Part shown: piece by piece, positions 33,553 through 41,557 of the stretch | How positions within the stretch are numbered: the first letter of the stretch is position 1 | How the letters are laid out: each line of letters begins with the position of its first letter | DNA from: Variovorax sp. HW608 | GTDB taxonomy: Bacteria; Pseudomonadota; Gammaproteobacteria; Burkholderiales; Burkholderiaceae_C | Direction: 5' to 3' | Length of the DNA stretch: 64,000 nt | Assembly (NCBI RefSeq): GCF_900090195.1 | Contig: NZ_LT607803.1 | Location: 3,038,001-3,102,000 of the forward strand | Notes under the pieces: model-generated | Told to the model about the DNA's origin: nothing | What the model saw: the letters and a program-made list of their open reading frames with translations, nothing else | Database searches by the model: none | Program-made: the position numbers and the translations under genes

Positions 33553-34662
33553 GTGAGCACGACCCGCTTCCTGGTCCGCAAGGACGACCTCTCTTCCACG
33601 CAACTGCGCACCGCCGATGACGAGCGGCTCGCCGACGGACAGGTCCGCGTGCGCATCGACCGCTTCGCCCTCACCTCGAACAACATCACCTATGCCGCGT
33701 TCGGCGATTCGATGAGCTACTGGCAGTTCTTCCCGACGGGCGAGGAAGGCTGGGGAATCATCCCGGTGTGGGGCTTCGCGACGGTGGTGCACTCGCTGCA
33801 TCCGGGCGTCGCGGTCGGCGAGCGGCTGTACGGCTACTTCCCGATGGCCTCGGGTTCGGTGCTGACGCCCAAGCGCGTCTCGCCCGGAATGCTCTCGGAA
33901 GGCTCGGCGCACCGGGCGGCGCTGCCGGCGGTCTACAACCAGTACTTCCGCTGCAAGTCCGATCCGCTCTACACGGCCGACACCGAAGACGTGCAGGCGC
34001 TGCTGCGGCCGCTCTACATCACGTCGTGGCTCATCGACGACTTCCTGGACGACAACGACTTCTTCGGCGCCCGGCCGGGCGCGGTGCTGCTGTCGAGCGC
34101 ATCGAGCAAGACGGCCTACGGCACCGCCTTCCAGCTTGCGCAGCGCGAAGGCATCCAGGTGACCGGCCTCACCTCCGCCGCCAACAAGGCGTTCTGCGAG
34201 AGCCTGGGCTGCTACCACCGCGTGCTCGCGTATGACGAGCTCGACCAGGTCCCCGCCGATACGCCTTGCGTCTACGTCGACTTCGCCGGCAACGGCGAGC
34301 TGCGCCGCGCGATCCACACGCGCTTCACGCAGCTCAGGCACAGCGCCGTGATCGGCGGCACGCATGTCGAGCAGCTCGCGCCGAGCGGCACCGCCAAGGA
34401 GCTTCCGGGTCCGCGCGCCACCTTCTTCTTTGCGCCGGCGCAGATCAAGAAGCGCGTCGGCGAATGGGGCGAGGAGGCCTTCGGCCAGCGCCTCGCGCAG
34501 GCCTGGCGCAGCTTCACCGGCCGGGTCATGGACGCGAAGACGCCCTGGCTGCGCGTGGAGCACCACGACGGCGATGCCGCGGTGCAGGCGGCCTATGCCG
34601 AGGTGCTCGCCGGCAAGGGCGATCCGCGCGTCGGGCACGTCCTGTCATTTCGACCTGCCTGA
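33553..34662 (+). CDS. DUF2855 family protein (MDR/quinone-oxidoreductase-like)
   Basis: A 369-residue protein of the uncharacterised DUF2855 family, distantly like medium-chain dehydrogenase/quinone oxidoreductases. The N-terminal part (residues about 25-100) resembles a GroES-like fold (RIDRFALTSNNITYAAFGD, GEEGWGIIPVWGFATVV, GVAVGERLYGYFPMAS). The middle has a nucleotide-binding-like stretch (AVLLSSASSKTAYGTAFQLAQREGIQVTGLTS, about 175-210). GTG 33553 is supported by AGGAGAA upstream. It lies downstream of the ohr terminator and converges on the TfoX-like gene, with an 18-base overlap. Its activity is unknown. Confidence 0.88.
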   Translation: MSTTRFLVRKDDLSSTQLRTADDERLADGQVRVRIDRFALTSNNITYAAFGDSMSYWQFFPTGEEGWGIIPVWGFATVVHSLHPGVAVGERLYGYFPMASGSVLTPKRVSPGMLSEGSAHRAALPAVYNQYFRCKSDPLYTADTEDVQALLRPLYITSWLIDDFLDDNDFFGARPGAVLLSSASSKTAYGTAFQLAQREGIQVTGLTSAANKAFCESLGCYHRVLAYDELDQVPADTPCVYVDFAGNGELRRAIHTRFTQLRHSAVIGGTHVEQLAPSGTAKELPGPRATFFFAPAQIKKRVGEWGEEAFGQRLAQAWRSFTGRVMDAKTPWLRVEHHDGDAAVQAAYAEVLAGKGDPRVGHVLSFRPA

Positions 34663-34977
34663 TCGCAGCGCGGCCTCCCAGGCACGCCGAGCCCAGAGCG
34701 CCGCTTCGTCGCGGTCCTCGAACAGCTCGGGCGGCGCCTCGTAGTAGGAGAGGCGCGCGGCCTTGCCGCGGCGCAGGTACTCGAAAGGCCCCAACTGCCG
34801 GGCCTCGAAGAAGGCCACCGATTGCGCATCCGCCTTGAGGTAGAGGCGGCCGCCCGCGACCAGGCCGAACATGCGGCCGTCGTGAAAGACGCCATGGCCG
34901 CCGAACATCCGGCGCAGGGAGATCGGGCCGAAGCGTTCGAAGATCTCGTGCAGTTCGTTGGCGAATTCGTTCTTCAT
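34645..34977 (-). CDS. TfoX/Sxy N-terminal domain protein
   Basis: A 110-residue protein consisting only of the TfoX/Sxy N-terminal domain: ELHEIFERFGPISLRRMFGGHGVFHDGRMFGLVAGGRLYLKAD, then the family's YYEAPPELFEDRDEAALWARRAW. Sxy proteins co-activate CRP-S competence promoters in gamma-proteobacteria; single-domain betaproteobacterial members are uncharacterised. ATG 34977 is fixed by the conserved N-terminus. The upstream in-frame sequence is a dihydroxyacetone-kinase remnant without an intervening stop. Confidence 0.87.
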   Translation of the reverse strand: MKNEFANELHEIFERFGPISLRRMFGGHGVFHDGRMFGLVAGGRLYLKADAQSVAFFEARQLGPFEYLRRGKAARLSYYEAPPELFEDRDEAALWARRAWEAALRSGRSK

Positions 34978-35034
34978 GCGGTGACTCCTGCCCGGCCCGC
35001 TATCAGCCGGCTCGACGCGGCCCATGCTGGTCAG

Positions 35035-35268
35035 CCGACCTTGCAGGGACGATGCGAGAGTTTGCAGGATCAGACAGCAACTCGTCGCGCCCGCATCCAG
35101 CACGCCGATCGATCGAGGGCCCAGCCGTGCCGCGCGTCCGACCTTCGCCTGCAGCTGCCGGGTCGAGTCCCTGCCGGCCGCAGCACCGTCGCTCATGGCC
35201 TGCAGCGCGGCCGCGAAGTCGCCGCCGGCCGCCCGCGTCTCGCGATAGGCACCGAGCGCCGGCACGAA
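35035..35268 (-). pseudogene. 3' remnant of dihydroxyacetone kinase DhaL/DAK2 domain
   Basis: About 78 codons on the minus strand match the C-terminal end of the DhaL (DAK2) ATP-binding domain: AALQAMSDGAAAGRDSTRQL followed by GRAARLGPRSIGVLDAGATS, the family's GRASYLGERSIGHQDPGATS motif, then a final hydrophobic helix (CCLILQTLASSL). There is no start codon, and the usual stop is absent (the frame runs on into the TfoX-like gene). The rest of the kinase is missing, apparently cut off where srkA begins at 35341. This is a decayed gene, not a functional kinase. Confidence 0.72.
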
Positions 35269-35340
35269 TTGCAGCTGAGCGACGCCATGCCATCGGCCTA
35301 GGGGCGCGCGCCGCAACGGGACAGGCCCGACAATGTCGTC

Positions 35341-36387
35341 GTGGCGCCTCCCAATACCTTCTCCCCGGACTCGGCCTCGGCCGGTCACCCCTACGAAAAC
35401 CTCACGCCCGACGTGGTGCTCGATGCGCTCGCAACGCTGGACATGCACGGCGACGGCCGACTCACTGCGTTGAATTCCTACGAGAACCGCGTCTATCAGG
35501 TGTACCTGGAAGACCGCGTGCCGGTGGTCGTCAAGTTCTACCGGCCGGGCCGCTGGAGCGAGGCCGAGATCCTCGAAGAGCACAGCTTTTCGACCGAGCT
35601 CGCGGGCGCCGAGGTGCCGGCCGTGGCGCCCATGGCCATCGATGGCCAGACGCTGCATCACCACGCCGGCTTCGCCTTCAGCGTCAGCCCCTACCGCGGC
35701 GGCCGCGCGCCGGAGCTCGACGATTTCGAGGTGCTCGAATGGATCGGCCGCTTTCTCGCGCGCATCCATGCAGTCGGTGCGCAGAAGCCCTTCGTCGCGC
35801 GGCCGGCGCTCGACCTGCAGACCTTCGGCCTGGCGTCGCGCGACTGGCTGATCGCGCATCACATGGTGCCGCTCGATGTGCAGCGCGAATGGGAAGCCGC
35901 GTGCAACGAGGCCTTCGCCATGATCGCGGCGACCGCGCTCGGCGACGCCCCCAGCGATGCCGACCCGCCGCTCGCGAAACTGCGCCTGCACGGCGACGTT
36001 CATCCGGGCAACATCCTCTGGACACCCACCGACCGGCCCGACGGCGGACCGCATTTCGTCGACCTCGACGACGCGCGCACCGGCTTCGCGGTGCAGGACC
36101 TGTGGATGCTGCTGTCGGGCGACCGCGCGCAGCGCACCGGGCAGTTGAGCGGCCTGCTCGACGGCTACGAGCAGTTCCGCGATTTCGACCGCCGCGAGCT
36201 GGCGCTGATCGAGCCGCTGCGCACGCTGCGGCTGATCCACTACAGCGCGTGGCTCGCGCGGCGCTGGGAGGACCCGATCTTCCCGATCAACTTCCCGTGG
36301 TTCGGCACCAGCGACTACTGGAAGGGGCAGATCCAGATGCTGCAGGACCAGTGCGAGGCGATGGCGGAAGAGCCTCTGTACGCCTGA
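35341..36387 (+). CDS. srkA: Stress response kinase A (SrkA/RdoA/YihE)
   Basis: A 348-residue aminoglycoside-phosphotransferase/choline-kinase-fold Ser/Thr kinase that protects stressed cells from death. The family N-terminus reads YENLTPDVVLDALATL. The nucleotide Lys is in VPVVVKFYRPGRWS, the catalytic loop LRLHGDVHPGNILW (HxDxxxxN), and the metal-binding HFVDLDDARTGFAVQDLW. The C-terminus is the typical PINFPWFGTSDYWKGQIQML. GTG 35341 is the start. It appears intact. Its last 178 bases are duplicated at 50633-50810, so its 3' end marks one edge of a probable insertion. Confidence 0.95.
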   Translation: MAPPNTFSPDSASAGHPYENLTPDVVLDALATLDMHGDGRLTALNSYENRVYQVYLEDRVPVVVKFYRPGRWSEAEILEEHSFSTELAGAEVPAVAPMAIDGQTLHHHAGFAFSVSPYRGGRAPELDDFEVLEWIGRFLARIHAVGAQKPFVARPALDLQTFGLASRDWLIAHHMVPLDVQREWEAACNEAFAMIAATALGDAPSDADPPLAKLRLHGDVHPGNILWTPTDRPDGGPHFVDLDDARTGFAVQDLWMLLSGDRAQRTGQLSGLLDGYEQFRDFDRRELALIEPLRTLRLIHYSAWLARRWEDPIFPINFPWFGTSDYWKGQIQMLQDQCEAMAEEPLYA

Positions 36388-36388
36388 C
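36211..36388 (+). repeat. Direct repeat copy A: srkA 3' end, left edge of putative island
   Basis: The last 59 codons plus stop of srkA recur at 50633-50810 in the same orientation, offset 14,422 bases. I count seven differences in 178 positions: five are silent, one is Cys to Tyr, and one removes the stop codon in copy B. Confidence 0.88.
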
Positions 36389-36419
36389 TTCGGACGGCAG
36401 CGCGCTCTTTCGAGCCGGC

Positions 36420-36710
36420 TCAGTGCACCTTGTGCTTGAGGGCCTTGCGCAACGAACGGATGGACGAGTCGACCGGCTCCGTGCAGCGGACCAGTTCGGC
36501 GTTGATCAGCGCGACCAACGCACGCAGGTCGCCCGGCTCGAAGCTGAACTCCTCGTAATGCGCCGCCCGATGGACTGGCGAGAGCAGGCCTTCGAGGCAC
36601 GCGACGGCACGAAGCGCTTGCTTGAGATTGCAGAAATCGTCGTCGAGCTGCAGGGCGTGTGACGATGCCTTGTGCAGCGACGGCGCGGATGCGCGATTGG
36701 ACTTGGTCAT
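36420..36710 (-). CDS. Small hypothetical protein (helical)
   Basis: A 96-residue protein with a Ser/Lys-rich N-terminus and a helical core (LDDDFCNLKQALRAVACLEG, then FEPGDLRALVALINAELVRC). ATG 36710 has AGGGGAG upstream; the longer frame to 36941 has no coding character. It may belong to a small helical family seen in Xanthomonas and Variovorax (XAC0095-like), but I cannot confirm that. It is the first gene inside the putative island, converging on srkA. Confidence 0.6.
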   Translation of the reverse strand: MTKSNRASAPSLHKASSHALQLDDDFCNLKQALRAVACLEGLLSPVHRAAHYEEFSFEPGDLRALVALINAELVRCTEPVDSSIRSLRKALKHKVH

Positions 36711-37512
36711 GGATGGGCTCCCCTGCGGGTTCAGTTTCAGGAACCGCCGCAACCTCTGCGGTTGCTGCGGCTTGCGTCGCCGCGGGTCGAGCGGGAGTCC
36801 AATCCCGATCACGTTTTTTTTGACGTGACCGGCGCAGTAGAGCCAGGGGTTGTCGCGGCAGCCATCGCGTATCGGGCGACCGCGATTCGTCCTTGCCCCG
36901 AAAGGCACGACACGCACTTGCACGCCTTGGCGGCGCTCCATGCCGCCAGGGACGCCTCAGTCAACTGACCAGCCTCCAATTCGCGTCAACAATTCCGGTT
37001 TGATGTCGGGGGACTTCCGTCAAGGACCGAGCGCCTGCGAAAGACTGCTTTGCGGCACGCACTCTGTCCGCTGAGCGGCTCGTGTGTGGAATCGCAGACC
37101 TTCGGCACGGCTACGACCAGCCCGGCGCGGCTGAACTTGCTGCGGATCGAGGAGGATCTGAGCGCAGCCCATCTGCGACTGCACCAGGTCACCATCGAAC
37201 ACCTCGGAAGAACGGCGTCATGAGGCGATGCGGTGCCTCGGGCTCGCTGGCCCACAGAAGGCACGCCGGGCGCGTTAAACGAATGATATGGGGCATCGGT
37301 TAGCGTGCAAAATGCTTGTCCGCCGGAAACTTCGCAACTCTTGGACATACAGAAGCGGCGGCCCACCATCGCGAATGCGTCATCGATGTCGCATCGCCGC
37401 AGAAACAGGAATGTTGAACTGAAATCGGCGATCTCGAGCGATCGCCATGTCTCCCGGAGGGACCGGCCCCGAGGCAGCGAAAGGCTCGAAGCCGCCGTGT
37501 CGGCCCGTCTTA
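36711..37512. other. About 800 bases without a convincing gene
   Basis: It contains the presumed promoter of the small helical gene, an inverted repeat TCACGT/ACGTGA around a T-tract (about 36811-36830), and only short frames of mixed composition. A plus-strand frame ending at about 37219 (ARLNLLRIEEDLSAAHLRLH) looks protein-like and may be a gene remnant, but I recognise no family. Confidence 0.4.
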
Positions 37513-37514
37513 TA

Positions 37515-38069
37515 CTAAGTTGCGTTCAAAGATATAGAAGTTATCCAATCGAAACCGGTCATCGATCGGGTTCTCTCGTGATCTGATTCGAGCGCCACCA
37601 GCCCTGTCGTGAGGGCGCGTTCGACGGCGTCGAGGTTGGCGAAGACATGGTTGGCAAAGCAGTCCTCGCGAATCGCCTCCCACAGATGCTCGGCCGGGTT
37701 GAGTTCGGGGCTGTACGGAGGCAGGTAGATCAGTCGCATGTGATCCGGGACCGCGAGTTGACCTGCCAGATGCCAGCCCGCCTGGTCCATGACCATCACG
37801 ATGAATTCCTCGACATGGCGCTGGGCGACCTCGGCCAGGAATAGCGACATGGTCTCGGCGTTCACCCAGGGCAGCACGAGGCTGTCCATCACGCCGTCGT
37901 GTGGGCTGACGGCACTGAAGGCATAGATGTACTTGCGCTCCAGGCGAGCGCCGACGACAGGTCGAATGCGGTGTCGCGCCCAGCAGCGACGCGGCGTGCC
38001 CAGCAATCCGAATCGCCCCTCGTCCTGGAACATCAGCCGCACCGCGCGACCTTGTTCAGCCTGGCGCAC
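37515..38069 (-). CDS. IS630 transposase, ORF B (DDE catalytic part)
   Basis: A 184-residue catalytic half. The DDE triad reads Asp in RLMFQDEGRFGL, Asp in VMVMDQAGWH and Glu in LPPYSPELNPAEHLW, as in IS630/mariner enzymes. The nominal GTG start at 38069 is a frame artefact: homology extends upstream to the A-tract, so the product is made only by frameshifting or transcript slippage from ORF A. The stop codon lies within the left inverted repeat. Confidence 0.87.
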   Translation of the reverse strand: MRQAEQGRAVRLMFQDEGRFGLLGTPRRCWARHRIRPVVGARLERKYIYAFSAVSPHDGVMDSLVLPWVNAETMSLFLAEVAQRHVEEFIVMVMDQAGWHLAGQLAVPDHMRLIYLPPYSPELNPAEHLWEAIREDCFANHVFANLDAVERALTTGLVALESDHERTRSMTGFDWITSISLNAT

Positions 38070-38580
38070 GACCTCTTGGCGTACCTGGCGGCGGAGTTTT
38101 TTTAAAGGCGGCCTGTGCCGCGACGTCCGCCTTGGGATGCCGGGGCCGGGGCACGACCTTGCGCCAGCCGTGACGGTCGAGCAGCCGATAGATCGTCGAG
38201 GGCGCCACCGCCTTGCCGAGTTGCTTCTGGTAGGCCTGCTGGATCTCAGCTACCGTCAACATCCCGCCTGCCTGTGCGCGTTCGACGAAGGGTGCCAGCA
38301 ACTCCTGCTCCTGTTCGGCGCTCAAATGCTGGTGGTGTCTGCCACCGCGGCCTCGAAGATCGAAGATGGCATCACCTTCCTTGGCCCATCGAGAGTGCAT
38401 CACATGCACGGTGGTGGTTGACCAACCCAGCAACTGTGCAATCTGCGCGGCCGAGCTGCCCAGCGTGGCCCTGATCAGCACGCACTGGATGCGCTGGTAC
38501 TGCGCATGGCTGTCGGCTTGCTTGAGCCGTTCTGCCAAGCGCATCACGGTCGCCTTATCCCCAACGATCAGACTCTTCAT
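38056..38580 (-). CDS. IS630 transposase, ORF A (helix-turn-helix part)
   Basis: A 174-residue N-terminal half of the transposase: helix-turn-helix modules QIAQLLGWSTTTVHVMHSRW (about residues 46-65) and MLTVAEIQQAYQKQLGKAVAPSTIYRLL (about 108-135) bind the terminal repeats. The frame continues past the 7-A tract at 38097-38103 into a Pro-rich tail, while homologous sequence continues in the other frame (KKLRRQVRQEVVRQAEQ). A +1 shift at the tract joins it to ORF B. Confidence 0.85.
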   Translation of the reverse strand: MKSLIVGDKATVMRLAERLKQADSHAQYQRIQCVLIRATLGSSAAQIAQLLGWSTTTVHVMHSRWAKEGDAIFDLRGRGGRHHQHLSAEQEQELLAPFVERAQAGGMLTVAEIQQAYQKQLGKAVAPSTIYRLLDRHGWRKVVPRPRHPKADVAAQAAFKKTPPPGTPRGRAPG

Positions 38581-38641
38581 CCACGACTCCTTGAAGTACG
38601 TGGACAGACATGATATCTAATCTATTGAACGCAAATTGGTA

Positions 38642-38800
38642 TTATTGGCAGGCGTAGCTGGCCGCCGCGAACGGATCGCCGCTGCCCTTGCAGGTCGCCT
38701 TGGTCGGGTACGCGCAGATCGGCTGGCTCTTGGCCACAGGAACCGGCTGAGATGTCTTCAGCCGGAACGAGCGAAGTTCGCGAGAAAGCGCCCATGTCTC
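38642..38800 (-). pseudogene. Possible C-terminal remnant of a tannase/feruloyl-esterase-like gene
   Basis: The minus-strand frame ending at TAA 38644-38642, one base from the IS630 target duplication, reads SQPICAYPTKATCKGSGDPF then AAASYACQ. This resembles the disulfide-linked C-terminal tail of tannase-family proteins (xPLCPYPxxAxYKGSGxxxxAAxxxC). The open frame extends to about 38955 without other recognisable family features. No start or catalytic region is present. It could be chance similarity. Confidence 0.38.
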
Positions 38801-38954
38801 TACGAACTCGGGCGGAATCCACTTGAGGTGCCGTCCCTGATACTTGACGATGCGTTTCTCAACGCTGGAGGAGGTCCAGACCCGGACCGGACGCCAGCGT
38901 CCGCCTTCGACGGTGCCCCAATGGTCACTCCCTCGAGCCGGTCCTCTCGCGGCT

Positions 38955-39641
38955 TCAGCACATCGGCTTGTCCAACTGGTACTTCACCGCGTACACATAG
39001 AGCTCGAGTCGATTCGCCACGTCGAGCTTCTGATAGATCGAAGTCAGGTGGTTGCGCAATGTGTGCTCGGTGATGAAGAGTCGCTCGGCCAGCGACTTGT
39101 TCGGTGCGCCGCGGCCATCGACCACGGCGTGAATGATCTTCCTCTCCTTCGCTGTCAGCGTCGCCTGCTTCGCCACCTCGGGATCGATCTTGTGCGGCCG
39201 CTTGGCGTCGACGAACTCCGTCAACACGCGAGCCATCATTTCGTTGTCCAGGCACAGTTCGCCGTTGTGCGCGCGCTCGATGGCTTGCAATACGTGTTCC
39301 GCCGAGGCGTCCTTGCGCAAGACCCCGCGTGCGCCGCCGAGCACTGCCAGGTCCAGAGTCTTCTGCTGGCGCTCGCCCGTCAGTATCAATACTCGTGACT
39401 CCGAGTTGGACATCAGGCCGGGTAGGATGTCCAACGCGCTGCTCCCATTCAGGTCAAGGTCGAGCAGGATGACATCGGGCCTGATCTGGCCGGCCTGTGC
39501 GAGAGCCTCTTCGCAGTTCCTCGCTATGCCGACCACCTGCATTCGCGGGTTTTCTCCATCGATCAATCTGGACAATCCCCACAGCATCGTCTGGTGATCA
39601 TCGACAAGCATCACGCCGATGGGTCTTTCTGCTTGCTGCAT
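38955..39641 (-). CDS. NarL/LuxR-family response regulator
   Basis: A 228-residue two-domain regulator. The receiver (about residues 1-125) has MLVDDHQTMLWGLSRLI, phospho-acceptor Asp in DVILLDLDLNG and Lys in GVLRKDAS. The LuxR helix-turn-helix (about 165-220) reads LTAKERKIIHAVVDGRGAPN then KSLAERLFITEHTLRNHLTSIYQKL, slightly divergent from the usual GxSNKEIA. It lies 9 bases downstream of a HisKA_3 sensor kinase, its evident partner. Third-position GC is visibly lower than in flanking chromosomal genes. Confidence 0.93.
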   Translation of the reverse strand: MQQAERPIGVMLVDDHQTMLWGLSRLIDGENPRMQVVGIARNCEEALAQAGQIRPDVILLDLDLNGSSALDILPGLMSNSESRVLILTGERQQKTLDLAVLGGARGVLRKDASAEHVLQAIERAHNGELCLDNEMMARVLTEFVDAKRPHKIDPEVAKQATLTAKERKIIHAVVDGRGAPNKSLAERLFITEHTLRNHLTSIYQKLDVANRLELYVYAVKYQLDKPMC

Positions 39642-39650
39642 GGTTCCCTC

Positions 39651-41324
39651 CTACACAGGTATTTCGATGCACACGGCGGTGGACCCGCCCGTTCCAGGTC
39701 GGACGTGCGCGTTTCCACCCAGCGCGGCTGCGCGTTCCGTGATCGACCTTGGGTGAAAATCCACCAATTGGGTTCCGTCGGCTTCGTTCTCGATCCGTAC
39801 CCTGATCACGCCGTCAGCACACTCCAGCTTGACGGATCCGCGGCGCGCCAGCGTGTGCTTGCAGATGTTGCTCAAGCCCTCGCGCACGATCTGCAAGACC
39901 TCTGCGGTCAGACGGTCGCACACATTGAGTTCGCCTTCGACGAAGACCGCGACGTCGATCCCGTAGAAGTCCCTGATCTGTGCCACCTGCTGCCGCAAGA
40001 CAACGATCAAGGTGTGCTCGGTCTTGCACGCGCCGTCTCTGACGATACCGGCATAGCGGCGCAAATCGCAAATCACTTTTGCGGCCATCTCGCCAAGCTT
40101 GTTGAGATCTTCGACCAGTGGGTTGTCGGCCGCTGCCTTGTTACGCAGGGCACTAAGGCCCATGTTCAATCCGATGTAGGGTTGAATGGCAGTATCGTGA
40201 AGGTCGAGAGCGAACTTTTTTCGCTCCTGCGAAGCCGCGTCCGAGGCCATTCTGTCCAGCAACTCGATGTTCTCTATCACCGGAAACGCCTGGGCAGCGA
40301 TATGGTCAAGGAAGAGCGCATCGGCCTTCCTGAACCTCTGTCCGGAGAACACATAGAGCCAGCCGTCGCTTCTTCTCAACGATGCCGGCACACAGATGAA
40401 CGAACGAGCATCCAGCAACTCGGCGAGGTTGCCGCTTGCCGGCCCGTCGAGCTGGCTCCACTTGCCTTGGGTGCTGTCGTACGCTGCGGCCCCAGCAAAC
40501 GCCGACATGGCCGGCCAGAGCGGACGGTAGTAGGCGGCGATGCGGTTCTGCGGAAGCGCAATGAGGGGCGCAGCTGCATCCGCTCCGATCCATTCGGCAT
40601 GAACCGAATTTCTTGGGTCGCCAAGCCTGATCGTGCGCAGAAAACAGGAGCCGGACTCCTTGTCCCGCGTGACCAGGATGCAGCAGCTGCCCCTGAAGAA
40701 AGTCAGAACCTTTTCCAGGACATTGGTGATGGTGTGATCAACTCCAAACCGCGGATTCGACAAGCGGCTGACGTCACCAAGAAGCGCAAGACGCCTCTTC
40801 AGTTCGACCTTCGACCCACCCCAGTGGACGCTGATGTAGCCCAGGGTCAGCAGAAATGTGGCTCGCAGCAATACGCGGGGCAAATCCTTTTCGGTCGTCG
40901 ATCCCACGCCGCAGGCCGCGAACAATGCAACCGAGGCAAGGGTCACGCGCGCGCCTTCTTCGAAGCCCCACCGAAGGGAAGCGGTGAGGATGACGAAGAA
41001 AAAGAACAGGAAGAAGAAGCTGTGGATCCCCTCCGTGGAGAGAACGATCAATGCATACCAGCAGAGATCCAGCCAGTGAACCGATTTGCTGTGAGCAAAC
41101 GGCGAATTCAGCCGCGAACAGACGAAGACGATCAGGCTGTACAGGATGTACCCGAGAAAAGGGAGCCAGGTAAATCCTGCGATTCCCCTCAACCCAGCAG
41201 GATCGACATGAACCGCCGACAGCGCAGCAACGGAGAGTACCAGCCGCATGCTTGCCACCATTTGTGCATCGGCAGCAAGACTCGCGTTGACTTCGTTTTT
41301 TCCGTCTGGTTTGTGAACAGGCAT
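39651..41324 (-). CDS. NarX-type sensor histidine kinase (HisKA_3) with GAF-like domain
   Basis: A 557-residue sensor. The N-terminal membrane region (about residues 20-190) has about five or six helices, including a striking Phe run (SFFFLFFFFV). A GAF-like domain (about 210-350) is followed by the HisKA_3 dimerisation/phosphorylation segment RKKFALDLHDTAIQPYIGLN (His about 375) and a compact HATPase (TAEVLQIVREGLSNICKHTL; RVRIENEADGT). ATG 41324 has GGAGG upstream; ATG 41354 does not. It is paired with the LuxR-type regulator downstream. The input signal is unknown. Confidence 0.9.
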   Translation of the reverse strand: MPVHKPDGKNEVNASLAADAQMVASMRLVLSVAALSAVHVDPAGLRGIAGFTWLPFLGYILYSLIVFVCSRLNSPFAHSKSVHWLDLCWYALIVLSTEGIHSFFFLFFFFVILTASLRWGFEEGARVTLASVALFAACGVGSTTEKDLPRVLLRATFLLTLGYISVHWGGSKVELKRRLALLGDVSRLSNPRFGVDHTITNVLEKVLTFFRGSCCILVTRDKESGSCFLRTIRLGDPRNSVHAEWIGADAAAPLIALPQNRIAAYYRPLWPAMSAFAGAAAYDSTQGKWSQLDGPASGNLAELLDARSFICVPASLRRSDGWLYVFSGQRFRKADALFLDHIAAQAFPVIENIELLDRMASDAASQERKKFALDLHDTAIQPYIGLNMGLSALRNKAAADNPLVEDLNKLGEMAAKVICDLRRYAGIVRDGACKTEHTLIVVLRQQVAQIRDFYGIDVAVFVEGELNVCDRLTAEVLQIVREGLSNICKHTLARRGSVKLECADGVIRVRIENEADGTQLVDFHPRSITERAAALGGNAHVRPGTGGSTAVCIEIPV

Positions 41325-41557
41325 CAGGCACCTCCTCCCTCTCGGAATCCCCATCCAAGCAAGGCATATGTGCAGAATTCACATCTCTAGGGCGGCAGAG
41401 ATTACGGTTCATGTAAGAAAATGTGACTAGGGTTAACCAGACTCAGGGCGTCAAAAGAACCGTTCGAAGTTGGTGATCCCACAAATAGTTCACTAATCCC
41501 TCGATCAACTCCAATAACGGCAGAGTCCCCACCTGCACCACCACCGGGTCGTTAGCC

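Larger units (their letters stand above)
37515..38639 (-). mobile_element. IS630-family insertion sequence, complete ends
   Basis: A 1,125-bp element. Terminal inverted repeats are CTAAGTTGCGTTCAA (left, 37515) and, read inward from the right end, CCAATTTGCGTTCAA, 13 of 15 identical. It is flanked by TA dinucleotides at 37513-37514 and 38640-38641, the target duplication characteristic of the IS630/Tc1-mariner superfamily. The transposase is split into two frames at a 7-A tract (38097-38103). The right end abuts the stop codon of a tannase-like remnant. Confidence 0.9.

Noticed and set aside
37080..37220. Plus-strand frame ending at about 37219 (ARLNLLRIEEDLSAAHLRLH)
   Set aside because: Too short, no start signal and no recognisable family; it is not called as a gene.
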